Source of the DNA: Bacteroidales bacterium
GTDB lineage: Bacteria > Bacteroidota > Bacteroidia > Bacteroidales > Muribaculaceae
Reading direction: 5' to 3'
DNA: 64,000 nt
NCBI GenBank assembly: GCA_030524805.1
Contig: JAUNFY010000008.1
Coordinates: 1 to 64,000, forward strand
The position numbers and the translations under genes were made by a program. Below are positions 36,170 through 46,075 of the stretch, piece after piece (the stretch's first letter is position 1; every line of letters begins with the position of its first letter). The notes beneath the pieces were generated by a model that made no database searches, had not been told where the DNA came from, and was given only the letters and a program-made list of their open reading frames with translations.

Positions 36170-39010
36170 ATGGATAAGAAAAAGGATATTAAACGATATA
36201 TTGAAGTAAAGGGCGCCAGGGTCAACAACCTTAGGAATGTAGACCTGAAATTGCCCATCGGCGAGTTTGTTGTCATGACGGGGGTGAGCGGAAGCGGTAA
36301 GTCTTCGCTCGCTTTCGACACGCTCTATGCCGAAGGCCAGCGCCGTTATGTTGAAAGCCTTTCGGCCTACGCCCGCCAGTTTCTCGGCAGAATGGCAAAG
36401 CCTGAATGCGACTACATCAAGGGATTGCCCCCGGCCATCGCCATCGAGCAGAAGGTGAGCACCCGCAATCCGAGGAGCACCGTGGGCACATCGACGGAAA
36501 TCTACGACTACATGCGCCTGCTCTTCGCAAGAGCCGGTCACACCTTTTCACCGGTGTCGGGCCTCGAGGTCAAGCGTGAGTCGATAGAAGAAATAGTGAG
36601 GCAGACGCTGACGCTTCCGCGTGGCACCAGAATCGCCATCCTCGTCGACCTGCAGGTGCCTGAAGGCCGCGATGTCAAAACGCAATTAGAGATTCTTCGC
36701 AAGGAGGGTTATTCACGTCTTGAGAAGGATGGTGCCTTCCTCAACATCTCCGATGTGCTGGCAAGCCTTGAAACAGATGGAAATGCTGAAGAGGAAATAC
36801 GGAAAAGCCGTCTGCTCATCGACCGACTTGCAGTAAGCGATGAAAAAGACGAGGTGGCACGTCTCTCAGATTCGTTAGAGACCGCTTATTTCGAAGGCCA
36901 TGACCGATGCGTGCTCAAGATATGGGGTGAAGATGGTATTTCTGAGAAACAATATTCACGCCATTTCAACGCCGATGGCATCGATTTCCGCGAGCCCTCC
37001 GAACTTATGTTCAATTTCAACAATCCCTTCGGAGCATGTCCGAAATGCGAGGGGTTCGGCAAGATTCTCGGAATAAGCGAAGATCTCGTGGTGCCCGACA
37101 AGACTTTGTCGGTATATCAGGATGCGGTGGTCTGTTTCCGAGGTGACAAGATGGGAGAGTGGAAGAAGTGGCTGATAAAACTCGCTCCTTCCATCGGTTT
37201 TCCCATCCATAAGCCCTACATGGAACTTTCTAATGCCGAGAAAGATATCCTTTGGAAAGGCAAAGGGGAATGGGAAGGTATCGACGGATTCTTCCGGTGG
37301 GTGGATGAAAACCAGTATAAAATTCAATACAGGGTGCTGAAGGCGCGCTACAGGGGCAAGACCACATGCCCTGATTGCCACGGAATGCGCCTGCGCCCTG
37401 ATGCGGAATATGTAAAGGTAGGCGGCAGAAGCATCACCGAACTTGTGAGACTGCCCATACACGAACTGCAATATTTCTTTGAAACCCTCAATCTGAGCAA
37501 ACAGGATGAGGCTATTTCCAGCCGCATACTGATAGAGATCCGCAGCAGGCTTGATTTCCTCAACAGGGTAGGACTCGGATATCTTACTCTCGACCGGCTT
37601 TCTTCGTCACTTTCAGGCGGAGAGAGCCAGCGTATCAATCTTGCCACTTCGCTCGGCAGTTCGCTCGTAGGGTCGCTCTACATCCTCGACGAGCCATCTA
37701 TCGGGCTTCACTCCCGCGATACGGAACGGCTGGTAGGAGTGCTGCGCAATCTTCAGCAGATCGGCAACACTGTAGTGGTGGTGGAACATGATGAAGACAT
37801 CATGCTTGCAGCCGACGAGATCATCGACATAGGTCCCGACGCCGGCAGTCATGGAGGTACGATTATGTTTCAGGGCTCTCTTAAAGAAGCGTTGCAATCA
37901 GGCTCTCAGGCTACTTCCTACACTCTTGATTATCTGAGCGGACGACGCACCATTCCGGTTCCTGAACTGCGCCGTCCATGGAAGAAGTTTGTAGAAGTGG
38001 AAGGCGCAAGGGAAAATAACCTGAAGAATATCGACGTGAAGTTTCCACTTGGTGTGATGTCGGTTGTCACCGGTGTCAGCGGTAGCGGCAAGTCTACCCT
38101 CGTGAGGGAGATTCTTTACAAGGGAATGGTCCGCCTGCTTGGCGACCCTTGCGATGCCCCGGGTGCCCATCGCAAAATAAGCGGTGACATCAAATCGGTA
38201 GGCGCGATTGAATTTGTCGACCAGAATCCTATCGGTACATCCTCCCGATCAAATCCGGCCACCTATCTCAAGGCATTCGATGAAATCAGAAAACTGTTTG
38301 CTGAGCAACAACTTGCCAAACAGATGGGTATGACCGCCGGCTTCTTCTCGTTCAATGCAGAAGGAGGCAGATGCGAGGAGTGCAAAGGTGAGGGCACCAT
38401 AACAATACCGATGCAATTCATGGCCGATATCACCGTAGAGTGCGAGGAATGTCATGGGCGGCGCTTCAAGCAGGAGGTGCTCGACGTGCAGTATCACGGG
38501 AAGAATATCCATGACTTCCTGGAAATGACAATCGATGATTGCATCGCATTCCTTTCCGAGTATGATTCCGACTCCCAGGTCAGGAAAATCATCAAGCGCC
38601 TCCTGCCCCTTCAGGACGTAGGTCTGGGATACGTCAAACTGGGCCAGAGCAGCAGTTCTCTCTCAGGCGGTGAGAGCCAGCGCGTGAAGCTTGCCTATTT
38701 CATCTCGCAGGAGCGACAGCCTCACACCATGTTTATCTTCGATGAACCCACCACAGGCCTTCATTTCCACGACATATCGACTCTTCTCAAATCGCTGCGC
38801 CGTCTTGTCGATGCCGGCCACACAGTGATCATCATCGAACACAACATGGAGATGATAAAGTGTGCCGACTGGGTCATCGACATAGGCCCGGAAGGTGGAG
38901 ATGCGGGCGGAAACCTCGTGGTAGCCGGCACTCCCGAGCAGGTGGCACAGTGCAAGGAGTCATACACCGGCCAATATCTGGCAAAAAAACTATCGCCGAC
39001 CGATGAATAA
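36170..39010 (+). CDS. uvrA: Excinuclease ABC subunit A, UvrA paralogue 2 (classical type)
   Basis: The start at 36170 (MDKKKDIKRYIEVKGARVNNLRN) is preferred to an upstream ATG at 36137. 946 residues. Motifs: Walker [10 protein letters not shown] near 37-45, SLSAYARQFLGRM near 74-86, zinc pairs CPKC and [13 protein letters not shown], second Walker [10 protein letters not shown], zinc CEEC and [13 protein letters not shown] and [11 protein letters not shown]. This copy is closer to the E. coli UvrA pattern than the one at 962-3796 and is the better candidate for the main repair enzyme. Its last eight bases overlap the start of the small lipoprotein gene. Confidence 0.95.
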   Translation: MDKKKDIKRYIEVKGARVNNLRNVDLKLPIGEFVVMTGVSGSGKSSLAFDTLYAEGQRRYVESLSAYARQFLGRMAKPECDYIKGLPPAIAIEQKVSTRNPRSTVGTSTEIYDYMRLLFARAGHTFSPVSGLEVKRESIEEIVRQTLTLPRGTRIAILVDLQVPEGRDVKTQLEILRKEGYSRLEKDGAFLNISDVLASLETDGNAEEEIRKSRLLIDRLAVSDEKDEVARLSDSLETAYFEGHDRCVLKIWGEDGISEKQYSRHFNADGIDFREPSELMFNFNNPFGACPKCEGFGKILGISEDLVVPDKTLSVYQDAVVCFRGDKMGEWKKWLIKLAPSIGFPIHKPYMELSNAEKDILWKGKGEWEGIDGFFRWVDENQYKIQYRVLKARYRGKTTCPDCHGMRLRPDAEYVKVGGRSITELVRLPIHELQYFFETLNLSKQDEAISSRILIEIRSRLDFLNRVGLGYLTLDRLSSSLSGGESQRINLATSLGSSLVGSLYILDEPSIGLHSRDTERLVGVLRNLQQIGNTVVVVEHDEDIMLAADEIIDIGPDAGSHGGTIMFQGSLKEALQSGSQATSYTLDYLSGRRTIPVPELRRPWKKFVEVEGARENNLKNIDVKFPLGVMSVVTGVSGSGKSTLVREILYKGMVRLLGDPCDAPGAHRKISGDIKSVGAIEFVDQNPIGTSSRSNPATYLKAFDEIRKLFAEQQLAKQMGMTAGFFSFNAEGGRCEECKGEGTITIPMQFMADITVECEECHGRRFKQEVLDVQYHGKNIHDFLEMTIDDCIAFLSEYDSDSQVRKIIKRLLPLQDVGLGYVKLGQSSSSLSGGESQRVKLAYFISQERQPHTMFIFDEPTTGLHFHDISTLLKSLRRLVDAGHTVIIIEHNMEMIKCADWVIDIGPEGGDAGGNLVVAGTPEQVAQCKESYTGQYLAKKLSPTDE

Positions 39011-39401
39011 GAGCTATATAATAAGCGCAACATCCGCCATCTGCATGCTCAGTGCCTGCGGCAGCGACAAGCCTGCCCGCGACCGCTCCGATGCCATTTC
39101 CCTTTTCAAGGAAGTGACATCGCTCACTGAGTCATATACCCGGAAGATCAAGGTGGCACCCGACAGTGCTTCCTGGGCTGCTGTCTCCACGGAGTTTGAA
39201 GACAGCCTCGACAAAGTTAATTTCAGATTTCCGCCCGACACCGACCTGCTTCTCACCGAGGGGCAGAACGACACCATCACGCAACTTATAGGCCGATACA
39301 TTGAGGCGAGAGACCGACGGATACATGACATAATCCATCCTCTCCCGCCTGATACGGTTGCGGCCGACACCATCGCCGTAAAGCCGGCCTTAAACAAATG
39401 A
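39003..39401 (+). CDS. Small lipoprotein of unknown function
   Basis: 132 residues. Lipobox MLSAC (lipidated C19) follows a short hydrophobic core. The mature part is mostly helical and charged (DAISLFKEVTSLTESYTRKI, EFEDSLDKVNFRFPPDTDLLL, LIGRYIEARDRRIHDII) and ends in a Pro/Asp/Ala-rich tail. The start codon overlaps the uvrA copy 2 stop by eight bases, so it is co-transcribed with it. It may be a Bacteroidetes-specific family, which I cannot name. It converges on the DXS-like gene three bases downstream. Confidence 0.65.
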   Translation: MNKSYIISATSAICMLSACGSDKPARDRSDAISLFKEVTSLTESYTRKIKVAPDSASWAAVSTEFEDSLDKVNFRFPPDTDLLLTEGQNDTITQLIGRYIEARDRRIHDIIHPLPPDTVAADTIAVKPALNK

Positions 39402-39404
39402 TCT

Positions 39405-41168
39405 TCACTCAGGTGAATAAAGACTGCGTATGTCGTCGGCGATACACCCGCTTGTAAGCCGGCATTGCTCCTGCAGTTTTCCTGCATCGTAGCGGTCGAG
39501 GAATTCCTTTGGAATGCCACGGCATATCACCTTCATGGTGGAGTCGCCATAGTAGCGGGCAATCTTCTCGCCAAAACCTCCGTCGAGAACGCCATCTTCG
39601 AGAGTAATCACATAGCGGTGCTCTTTCTTGAGTTCCTCGAGCATTCCGGTGTCAATTCCGCTCAGGAACACAGGATTAATAAGGGTAGGGGTGATTCCTT
39701 CATCAAAGAGCTGCCCCACAGCCTCGTAGGCTGCCTTGAAAGTGGCTCCGGCGGCTATCACCGCCACTTTCTCACCTTTGCGGCATAAGCTGAACTTGTT
39801 GATGTCGAAATATTCTTCCGGAAATTCGCGACCGGTTTCCCATACTTCAGGACCCGGCTGACGCACTGCCACCGGATAATCTGTCTGTCTGACAGCCCAT
39901 CTCAACATAGCCTGATACTCTTCCTTACACGTCGGCGCAAGATAAATCCAACCGGGGATGTTGCTGATTAAGGCAATGTCGAACCATCCGAGATGCGTCA
40001 CATCGTTAAGGCATCCCATTCCGGCCCCGAAGATAGCAAGCACCACGGGAGTCGCGTTGATCGCCACATCCTGCGACATCTGGTCGTAGGCTCTCTGGAT
40101 GAAGGAACTCATCACTCCGAACACCGGACGTGCGCCACCTTTGGCAAGCCCGGATGCCAAAGCCACACCCTCTTGCTCAGCTATTCCCACATCGATAAAC
40201 TGCTTTCCAGCTTTGCGGCGACGCTCCGGTGTGAAACCTATCACTCCCGGAGTTCCGGCGGTTATCACCACCGTAGAACTATTCTGAGACATAAGGGGCT
40301 GCATAGTATCATAAAATATGTCGCTCCATTCAGGGTCTTCGCTCACATGGAGCGGCATCCCGGTGGGAATGTCGAAGGGGGCAGAGAAATGAAACTCTTC
40401 CCTGTGGGCTTCTGCCGGTGCATAGCCCATACCTTTCTGAGTGTTGACATGCACCACGACCGGATAGCGCGAATCTTTCACTTCCTCGAAAGCTTCAATC
40501 AGCGACTTCATGTCGTTGCCGTATTTCACATAGCGGTAGTCGTAGCCAAGAGTGCGGAAAAAGTTGGGCTCGCCTTCTCCGTTGGTGTTGCGAAGCAACC
40601 GCAGGTCGGCATATAAGCCGCCATGGTTTTCGGCTATTGACATGTCGTTGTCGTTCACCACCACTATGAAGTTTGACGCAAGCGTAGACCCGAAGTCAAG
40701 GCCTTCGAATGCCTCACCTCCACTCAACGATCCATCTCCGACAACGGCCACCACACGCTCGGTGCCACCTACGAGATCACGCGCCTTTGCAAGTCCGCCG
40801 GCCAGACTGACAGCCGTCGACGTATGCCCGATAGTGAACAGGTCGTAGTCGCTTTCTTTTGGATTTGTGAAACCCGAAACATCATTGTAGTGTGCCGGAT
40901 CAGTGAACGCCTGCATGCGGCCTGTAAGCATCTTGTGCACGTAGGTCTGGTGAGATACGTCAAACACTATTTTGTCGACAGGAGCGTCAAATACATAATG
41001 GAGAGCTATCGTTGCCTCCAGAAAGCCGAGGTTAGGACCTGCGTGGCCTCCATGGGCGGAAAGTTTTGTAAGCAACGTCTTTCGCAGTTCTTTAGCAAGT
41101 TCGGTAAGTTCTTCTACTGTCATTCCCTTGATGTCGGCGGGAGATTCTATTTTCGATAAGTCTATCAT
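39405..41168 (-). CDS. DXS-like thiamine-diphosphate enzyme (1-deoxyxylulose-5-phosphate synthase family)
   Basis: 587 residues, shorter than typical DXS at about 620-640. Thiamine-diphosphate motif is present as GDGSLSGGEAFEGLDF followed by VVNDNDMSI, together with GGHAGPNLGFLE, FDVSHQTYVHKMLTGR and a DVGIAEQEGVALASGLA central domain. However, where DXS has DRAG (its Arg binding the glyceraldehyde-phosphate phosphate) this protein has FGAG (near residue 380), and where DXS has YPRG it has QPGP (near 432). The family resembles DXS-like proteins found in some Firmicutes without a MEP pathway. True DXS activity is therefore in doubt; another aldehyde or ketone substrate is possible. It is transcribed alone. 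Confidence 0.8.
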   Translation of the reverse strand: MIDLSKIESPADIKGMTVEELTELAKELRKTLLTKLSAHGGHAGPNLGFLEATIALHYVFDAPVDKIVFDVSHQTYVHKMLTGRMQAFTDPAHYNDVSGFTNPKESDYDLFTIGHTSTAVSLAGGLAKARDLVGGTERVVAVVGDGSLSGGEAFEGLDFGSTLASNFIVVVNDNDMSIAENHGGLYADLRLLRNTNGEGEPNFFRTLGYDYRYVKYGNDMKSLIEAFEEVKDSRYPVVVHVNTQKGMGYAPAEAHREEFHFSAPFDIPTGMPLHVSEDPEWSDIFYDTMQPLMSQNSSTVVITAGTPGVIGFTPERRRKAGKQFIDVGIAEQEGVALASGLAKGGARPVFGVMSSFIQRAYDQMSQDVAINATPVVLAIFGAGMGCLNDVTHLGWFDIALISNIPGWIYLAPTCKEEYQAMLRWAVRQTDYPVAVRQPGPEVWETGREFPEEYFDINKFSLCRKGEKVAVIAAGATFKAAYEAVGQLFDEGITPTLINPVFLSGIDTGMLEELKKEHRYVITLEDGVLDGGFGEKIARYYGDSTMKVICRGIPKEFLDRYDAGKLQEQCRLTSGCIADDIRSLYSPE

Positions 41169-41352
41169 GTCTTGATTATATTTTTGATTTCACTACCGCT
41201 ATAACACTCTTGATTGTGCAAAAGATTGATTCACCACTTGTACGGCGCCATTACAATGCAGGCAAACCTCCATAAACCTCTCATTATTTATATTCTCCTT
41301 TCACCTTTCCCCGTATTAATTTGTTATAATTAAAACTAAAAAAGTTTATGAT

Positions 41353-42456
41353 ATGTCTGAACGTAAACCGATAACATTCGATAAGGTGATCCGGGGCATC
41401 ATATTGATAGCGTCGGTTGCCATAGCCGTGTGGCTGATCAATTATCTTCGCAATGTGCTCCTGCCATTCTGCGTGGCGTGCCTGATCGCTTACGTTCTCG
41501 AGCCCGCAGTCACTCTTCAGCAACGTGTCCTGAAATTAAAGAGACGCATCATTCCGGTATTCCTCACACTGCTCGAGGCTCTTGTCGTGATAGCGGCTCT
41601 TGTGTGCATCATCACACCACTTGCCACGTCTGAAATCTCCGAACTCGAAAATATGATCAAGGCATCTTCGGGGCACTCCACACCTTTTCTGCCACCCGAA
41701 ATTCAGAATTTCATCAATGAGAACCTGAATTTCGATTCGCTGCGCCGCTATCTTGATCCGCAACAGTTGTCCGATCTTTTCACCAAAGGTTCGTCGGTGC
41801 TCTCAGCCACATTGGGAGTGGTCATGCGCACCATAGAATGGCTACTGACGTTCATCTACGTCATCTTCATCATGCTCGACTACAAGCATCTCATGACCGG
41901 CTTCCGCAATATTGTGCCACCACGCTACAGGGCCCGTGTATATCCGGTCTTCGACGACATAAAGGACAATATGGACCGCTACTTCCGTTCGCAGGCCGTG
42001 ATAGCCGCATGCGCGGCCGTGCTCTACTGCATCGGATTCTCAATAGCAGGTCTTCCGCTTGCAATCCTGATGGGTCTGCTTGTCGGAATCCTTTATATGA
42101 TTCCATACGTTCAGTACGTGACATTGATTCCGGTAGTGATACTTTGCTATCTCGACTCACTCACCGGCACAAATATGTTCTGGCCGGAACTCGGAAAGTG
42201 CATTGCCGTCTATGTGGTGAGCCAATGTATCTGCGACTATGTGCTGACTCCCAAGATCATGGGTAAATCACTGGGGCTAAACCCGGCCATCATCCTGCTG
42301 TCGCTTTCTGTCTGGGGCACACTGATGGGAGTGATAGGAATGATAATCGCCCTTCCTGTCACGGCTCTCATGATAGCCTACTACAAACGCTATATCCTCT
42401 CCGACAACAGGAAAACGCAATCCAAGACTTTGCAAAGCCATCAACTGAAAACATGA
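41353..42456 (+). CDS. AI-2E family (PerM-type) transporter
   Basis: 367 residues with about eight membrane segments. The family features are a hydrophobic start (IILIASVAIAVWLINYLRNVLLPF), CVACLIAYVLEPAV, a long periplasmic/cytoplasmic loop (residues 90-150) and the C-terminal signature YVVSQCICDYVLTPKIMGKSLGLNPAIILLSLSVWG. Members include PerM, TqsA (AI-2 exporter) and sodium/proton antiporters, so the substrate is not predictable. It is followed 46 bases later by gpmA, possibly in the same transcript. Confidence 0.9.
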   Translation: MSERKPITFDKVIRGIILIASVAIAVWLINYLRNVLLPFCVACLIAYVLEPAVTLQQRVLKLKRRIIPVFLTLLEALVVIAALVCIITPLATSEISELENMIKASSGHSTPFLPPEIQNFINENLNFDSLRRYLDPQQLSDLFTKGSSVLSATLGVVMRTIEWLLTFIYVIFIMLDYKHLMTGFRNIVPPRYRARVYPVFDDIKDNMDRYFRSQAVIAACAAVLYCIGFSIAGLPLAILMGLLVGILYMIPYVQYVTLIPVVILCYLDSLTGTNMFWPELGKCIAVYVVSQCICDYVLTPKIMGKSLGLNPAIILLSLSVWGTLMGVIGMIIALPVTALMIAYYKRYILSDNRKTQSKTLQSHQLKT

Positions 42457-42502
42457 ATCATTGAAACCTTGAGAAAACACATTAATCTTAATAAGACACA
42501 CT

Positions 42503-43186
42503 ATGAAAATCATTATGTTACGCCACGGGCAGAGCGAATGGAACCTGAAAAATCTCTTTACCGGCTGGACTGATGTTGACCTCACCGAGGAGGGTCGTCG
42601 TCAGGCTCGCGAGGCCGGTGAGAAAATACTAAAGGCAGGTCTCAAACCGGAGTATTACTTCACTTCCTATCTGAAACGTGCCATCCACACTCTTCAGATT
42701 GCTGCCGCGGCCATGAACCGCGAATGGGTGCCTGTGGTCAAGGACTGGCATCTCAACGAACGCCACTATGGTGCCTTGCAAGGACACAATAAAGCTGAAA
42801 CGGCTGCTAAATATGGTGAGGAACAGGTGCATATATGGCGCCGCAGCTACGACGTGGCACCCCCGGCTCTCGACGCCTCAGATGAACGTTGGCCGGGCCA
42901 CGAAGAGATGTATGCCTCACTTTCGCAAGATGAACTGCCTCTCACGGAATCGCTTGAGACCACTATCGGACGCGTGCGCCCTTGCTGGGAAGAACTTATT
43001 CTCCCTGCTCTCCGCCTTCACGACACCGTGCTCGTCAGCGCACACGGAAATTCCCTGCGTGCCCTCACCATGATGCTCCTGCACCTTTCTCCTGAAGAAA
43101 TCATAGCGGAAGAAATACCCACCGGAGCACCACAGGTATTTGATCTCGACAACCGCCTCAACGTGATATCGCGCCGCTACCTGTGA
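42503..43186 (+). CDS. gpmA: 2,3-bisphosphoglycerate-dependent phosphoglycerate mutase
   Basis: 227 residues, about 20 shorter than the E. coli enzyme. It interconverts 2- and 3-phosphoglycerate through a phosphohistidine. Catalytic His8 is in LRHGQSEWN, followed by FTGWTDVDLTEEG, SYLKRAIHT, LNERHYGALQGHNK and the second histidine in VSAHGNSLRAL near 174-184. All the substrate-binding residues of the dPGM family are present, so this is a true mutase, not a general histidine phosphatase. Confidence 0.94.
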   Translation: MKIIMLRHGQSEWNLKNLFTGWTDVDLTEEGRRQAREAGEKILKAGLKPEYYFTSYLKRAIHTLQIAAAAMNREWVPVVKDWHLNERHYGALQGHNKAETAAKYGEEQVHIWRRSYDVAPPALDASDERWPGHEEMYASLSQDELPLTESLETTIGRVRPCWEELILPALRLHDTVLVSAHGNSLRALTMMLLHLSPEEIIAEEIPTGAPQVFDLDNRLNVISRRYL

Positions 43187-43273
43187 TCATTATCGCGGAG
43201 GCAGGCGGTATCCCTGCAGCATCACTTGCAGCAGAATTACTTAACGGTCGCATGTTTATTTTTTATCAAAAAA

Positions 43274-43305
43274 TTGCCGATTGACAAGTTTTTTTGTTAA
43301 CTTTG
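43274..43305 (+). promoter_or_regulatory. Promoter of the PD40 protein gene
   Basis: TTG (43274-43276), 21 bases, TAACTTTG (43298-43305); a closer TTGACA lies at 43281. Predicted leader to the ATG at 43336 is about 25 bases. Confidence 0.6.
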
Positions 43306-43335
43306 CTATCTGTTTTGAAGTTTGACTCCCTTACA

Positions 43336-44586
43336 ATGAATATAAGAAATAAATATGCCGTTTTATCCTGCCTGTCTCTTATGGCCGGCAGCTCCGCATC
43401 ATACGCGGCTGATTACCTCGCCGAAGGCCACGAAGCTTTTTTGAACTATGATTTCGAACTCGCTTCTGAACTTTATGAGAAATATGCCAAGGCCCTCGCC
43501 AAACGCCCTGATGCGGAGGGCCAGCAATCTCTTGAAAAATTGCAGCGCCGGCTTGAAATTGCAGATAATTCACTCGATAATGTGCAGAAGATCGAAATCA
43601 TCGACCGTATTGATGTCCCGGCCAATGATTTCATGTCGGCTATCGCGTTGCCTGCCACAGGCAACCGTCTGCTCGACAAGACAAAGATTCCGTTTAAGGA
43701 ACGGTACAACAGTTCAGACTTTGTATTCAGCAATCCTTCGGGCGATTTCCTGATGTGGACAGAGCTCGATGGTGACGGCATCTCTCATCTCTATGAGACG
43801 TCACGCCTCGTGGATGATTCATGGGAACTTCCCCACGAAGACCCGACAATGCTCAACGAGGGTGGCAATATAAAGAATCCCTATATGCTTTCCGACGGCA
43901 TCACTGTATATTTTGCCGGAGATGGCGACGACAGCATGGGAGGCTACGACCTTTTCGTGGCTACAAAAGATCCGGCCACAGGTGAATTCCGTCAGCCTAT
44001 GGGAGTAGGATATCCATTCAATTCCCCTTTCAATGAATACATGATGGCCATTGATGAAGACAATGGAATAGGGTGGTGGGTCACCGACCGCAACCGCCTT
44101 GACGGCATGGTAAGCGTGTATGTGTTTTTCACCAACGACATACGCAAGAACTATGTGCGCGATGAGGAAGACGACATCACATCCCTCGCCAGCCTCTCCG
44201 ACATCTCCATAGCAAGGAATCCCGATAGAGATTATGCTGCAGTAATTGACGACATCAACCGACGCCACAGCGAAGTGGCGGATAATGATGCCGATGATGT
44301 GATTTTCCGCCTGCCGGGCGGGCGGGCCATCAGGAACGTGGAGCAATTGAAATCTCCGGCTGCCAGGAGAAATCTGGCTCAATATATTGCCGCTTCGGCC
44401 GAATATAACGAAAATTGCAACAACCTCGCCCTGCTGCGCAAAAAGTATCATCAAGCCAAATCTACCGGCAATGCAGGATCGCTCAAAAGCCGGATTCTTG
44501 AACTTGAAAAGACAATAGAATGGCAACGCGACCGGTTGAAAAAAATGCGCAATTCAATAATTACGGCGGAATCCAAAAACAATTAA
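43336..44586 (+). CDS. Exported PD40 (WD40-like) repeat protein
   Basis: The start at 43336 opens on a signal peptide (KYAVLSCLSLMAGSSASYA). An in-frame ATG at 43294 would lie over the promoter. 416 residues. A TPR-like helical pair covers about 20-80 (EGHEAFLNYDFELASELYEKY), followed by PD40-type strands with the SDF-x-FSNPSGD and ILSDGxTVYFAGDGDDSMGGYDLFVA pattern (about 120-260), which in Bacteroidetes precede OmpA-type domains. Here no OmpA domain follows; instead the C-terminus is a coiled coil (about 350-416). Function is unknown, but relatives lie near T9SS components. It is followed by cstA 26 bases downstream. Confidence 0.75.
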   Translation: MNIRNKYAVLSCLSLMAGSSASYAADYLAEGHEAFLNYDFELASELYEKYAKALAKRPDAEGQQSLEKLQRRLEIADNSLDNVQKIEIIDRIDVPANDFMSAIALPATGNRLLDKTKIPFKERYNSSDFVFSNPSGDFLMWTELDGDGISHLYETSRLVDDSWELPHEDPTMLNEGGNIKNPYMLSDGITVYFAGDGDDSMGGYDLFVATKDPATGEFRQPMGVGYPFNSPFNEYMMAIDEDNGIGWWVTDRNRLDGMVSVYVFFTNDIRKNYVRDEEDDITSLASLSDISIARNPDRDYAAVIDDINRRHSEVADNDADDVIFRLPGGRAIRNVEQLKSPAARRNLAQYIAASAEYNENCNNLALLRKKYHQAKSTGNAGSLKSRILELEKTIEWQRDRLKKMRNSIITAESKNN

Positions 44587-44611
44587 ATTCCACATTCCAA
44601 ACCTATTTTCA

Positions 44612-46075
44612 ATGATTTCTTTTTCTCTTGCGCTTCTTCTCCTTATAGCCGGCTATCTCGTATATGGCAAAGTCACCGAACGGGTTTTCCAGGCCGATCC
44701 GGCCAAAGTCACCCCGGTTCATACCATGGCAGACGGCGTTGACTATGTGAAACTTCCCGTCTGGAAAATTTTCCTCATACAGTTTCTCAACATCGCCGGC
44801 CTCGGCCCGATTTTCGGCGCCATAATGGGAGTCATGTACGGACCGGCGGCCTTCCTCTGGATTGTATTCGGCTCTATTTTCGCCGGCGCGGTGCATGATT
44901 ATCTCTCGGGCATGATGTCGTTGAGAAACGGCGGCGCGTCCCTTCCCGAACTTGTCGGCATGGAGCTCGGAGGAAAAGTGAAGCAAGTGATGCGCGTATT
45001 CTCTCTCCTGCTCATGATTCTGGTCGGAGCCGTATTCGTGTTCAACCCTGCCGATCTGCTCGCCATGCTCACTCCCGACCATCTCGACCGCATGTTCTGG
45101 ATAGTAGTGATTTTCGCCTACTACATGATGGCTACCCTTCTGCCCATCGACAAACTGATAGGCAAACTGTATCCCATATTCGGACTGGCCCTGCTCTTCA
45201 TGGCAATAGGAGTTCTGGTGATGCTGTATGTCCATGCTCCTCTCATGCCTGAGATGTGGGATGGATTCTACAACCATAAGCCCGACCCGGAGGCTAATCC
45301 CATCTTCCCGATGATGTTCGTCTCCATCGCATGCGGCGCCATATCAGGATTTCATGCCACTCAGAGCCCGATGATGGCCCGATGCCTGCACAATGAGAAG
45401 TATGGACGCCCCATCTTCTACGGCTCCATGATCACCGAAGGGATAGTGGCCTTGATCTGGGCGGCCGCCGCCATCTCTTTCTGCAACGGATATGAAGGTC
45501 TGCAGCATTTCCTCAGGGATGGCAGTCCGGCAGTGCTCGTCGATACCTTGTCGCGCGACTGGCTCGGTACGGTCGGTGGTGTGTTTGCCGTGCTCGGAGT
45601 CATAGCCGCCCCCATCACATCGGGCGATACCGCACTTCGGAGCGCCCGGCTCATCGCTGCTGATTTTCTTGGCGTGAAACAGAAGAAAATTATAAAACGA
45701 CTACTCGTATCAGTACCCATTTTCGCAATCTGCTTCTGCATCATGCTGCTTCCCTACGACGCCCTGTGGCGCTATTTCGCATGGTGCAACCAGATGCTAT
45801 CGGTCTTCACGCTATGGACCATCACTGTCTGGCTTGCCCGCAGAGGCCGCCCTTATGTGATAAGCCTTCTCCCGGCGCTTTTCATGACTATGGTCACCAT
45901 GACCTATATCATGTTCGCACCCGAAGGTTTAGGCGTCGTCCTCGCTGACTGGTGTGGCCTGGAGGGTGCATATATGGTATCTCTCGGTTTCGGAGGCGCT
46001 GTCACCGCTCTTTTCCTTTATCTTTTTTGCAAATGGAACAAAAATCAAATATCTTTGAAGACTGCCGCGGCATGA
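44612..46075 (+). CDS. CstA-family carbon-starvation / pyruvate transporter
   Basis: 487 residues, shorter than E. coli CstA at 701 but of the usual size for the short branch. About a dozen membrane helices. Signatures: an N-terminal GYLVYG and WKIFLIQFLNIAGLGPIFGAIMGVMYGPAAFLWIVFG block (given in parts here), DYLSGMMSLRNGG, SGFHATQSPMMARC and APITSGDTALRSARLI. CstA proteins import pyruvate or peptides during starvation. The stop overlaps the start of the PHP phosphatase by ATGA, so the two are coupled. An antisense His/Glu-rich frame across it is a shadow. Confidence 0.92.
   Translation: MISFSLALLLLIAGYLVYGKVTERVFQADPAKVTPVHTMADGVDYVKLPVWKIFLIQFLNIAGLGPIFGAIMGVMYGPAAFLWIVFGSIFAGAVHDYLSGMMSLRNGGASLPELVGMELGGKVKQVMRVFSLLLMILVGAVFVFNPADLLAMLTPDHLDRMFWIVVIFAYYMMATLLPIDKLIGKLYPIFGLALLFMAIGVLVMLYVHAPLMPEMWDGFYNHKPDPEANPIFPMMFVSIACGAISGFHATQSPMMARCLHNEKYGRPIFYGSMITEGIVALIWAAAAISFCNGYEGLQHFLRDGSPAVLVDTLSRDWLGTVGGVFAVLGVIAAPITSGDTALRSARLIAADFLGVKQKKIIKRLLVSVPIFAICFCIMLLPYDALWRYFAWCNQMLSVFTLWTITVWLARRGRPYVISLLPALFMTMVTMTYIMFAPEGLGVVLADWCGLEGAYMVSLGFGGAVTALFLYLFCKWNKNQISLKTAAA

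Noticed and set aside
36104..36170. Upstream start at 36137 for uvrA copy 2
   Set aside because: The added residues (MFGAVFACEYV) do not resemble UvrA and the ATG at 36170 gives the usual N-terminus.
39405..39420. TTCAC-TCAG-GTGAA as a terminator between the small lipoprotein and DXS-like genes
   Set aside because: Only five pairs, no T-run, and it overlaps the coding end of the DXS-like gene.
44609..45277. 222-codon His/Glu-rich antisense frame over cstA
   Set aside because: Composition follows from the reverse complement of hydrophobic CstA codons. No start context or family motif.
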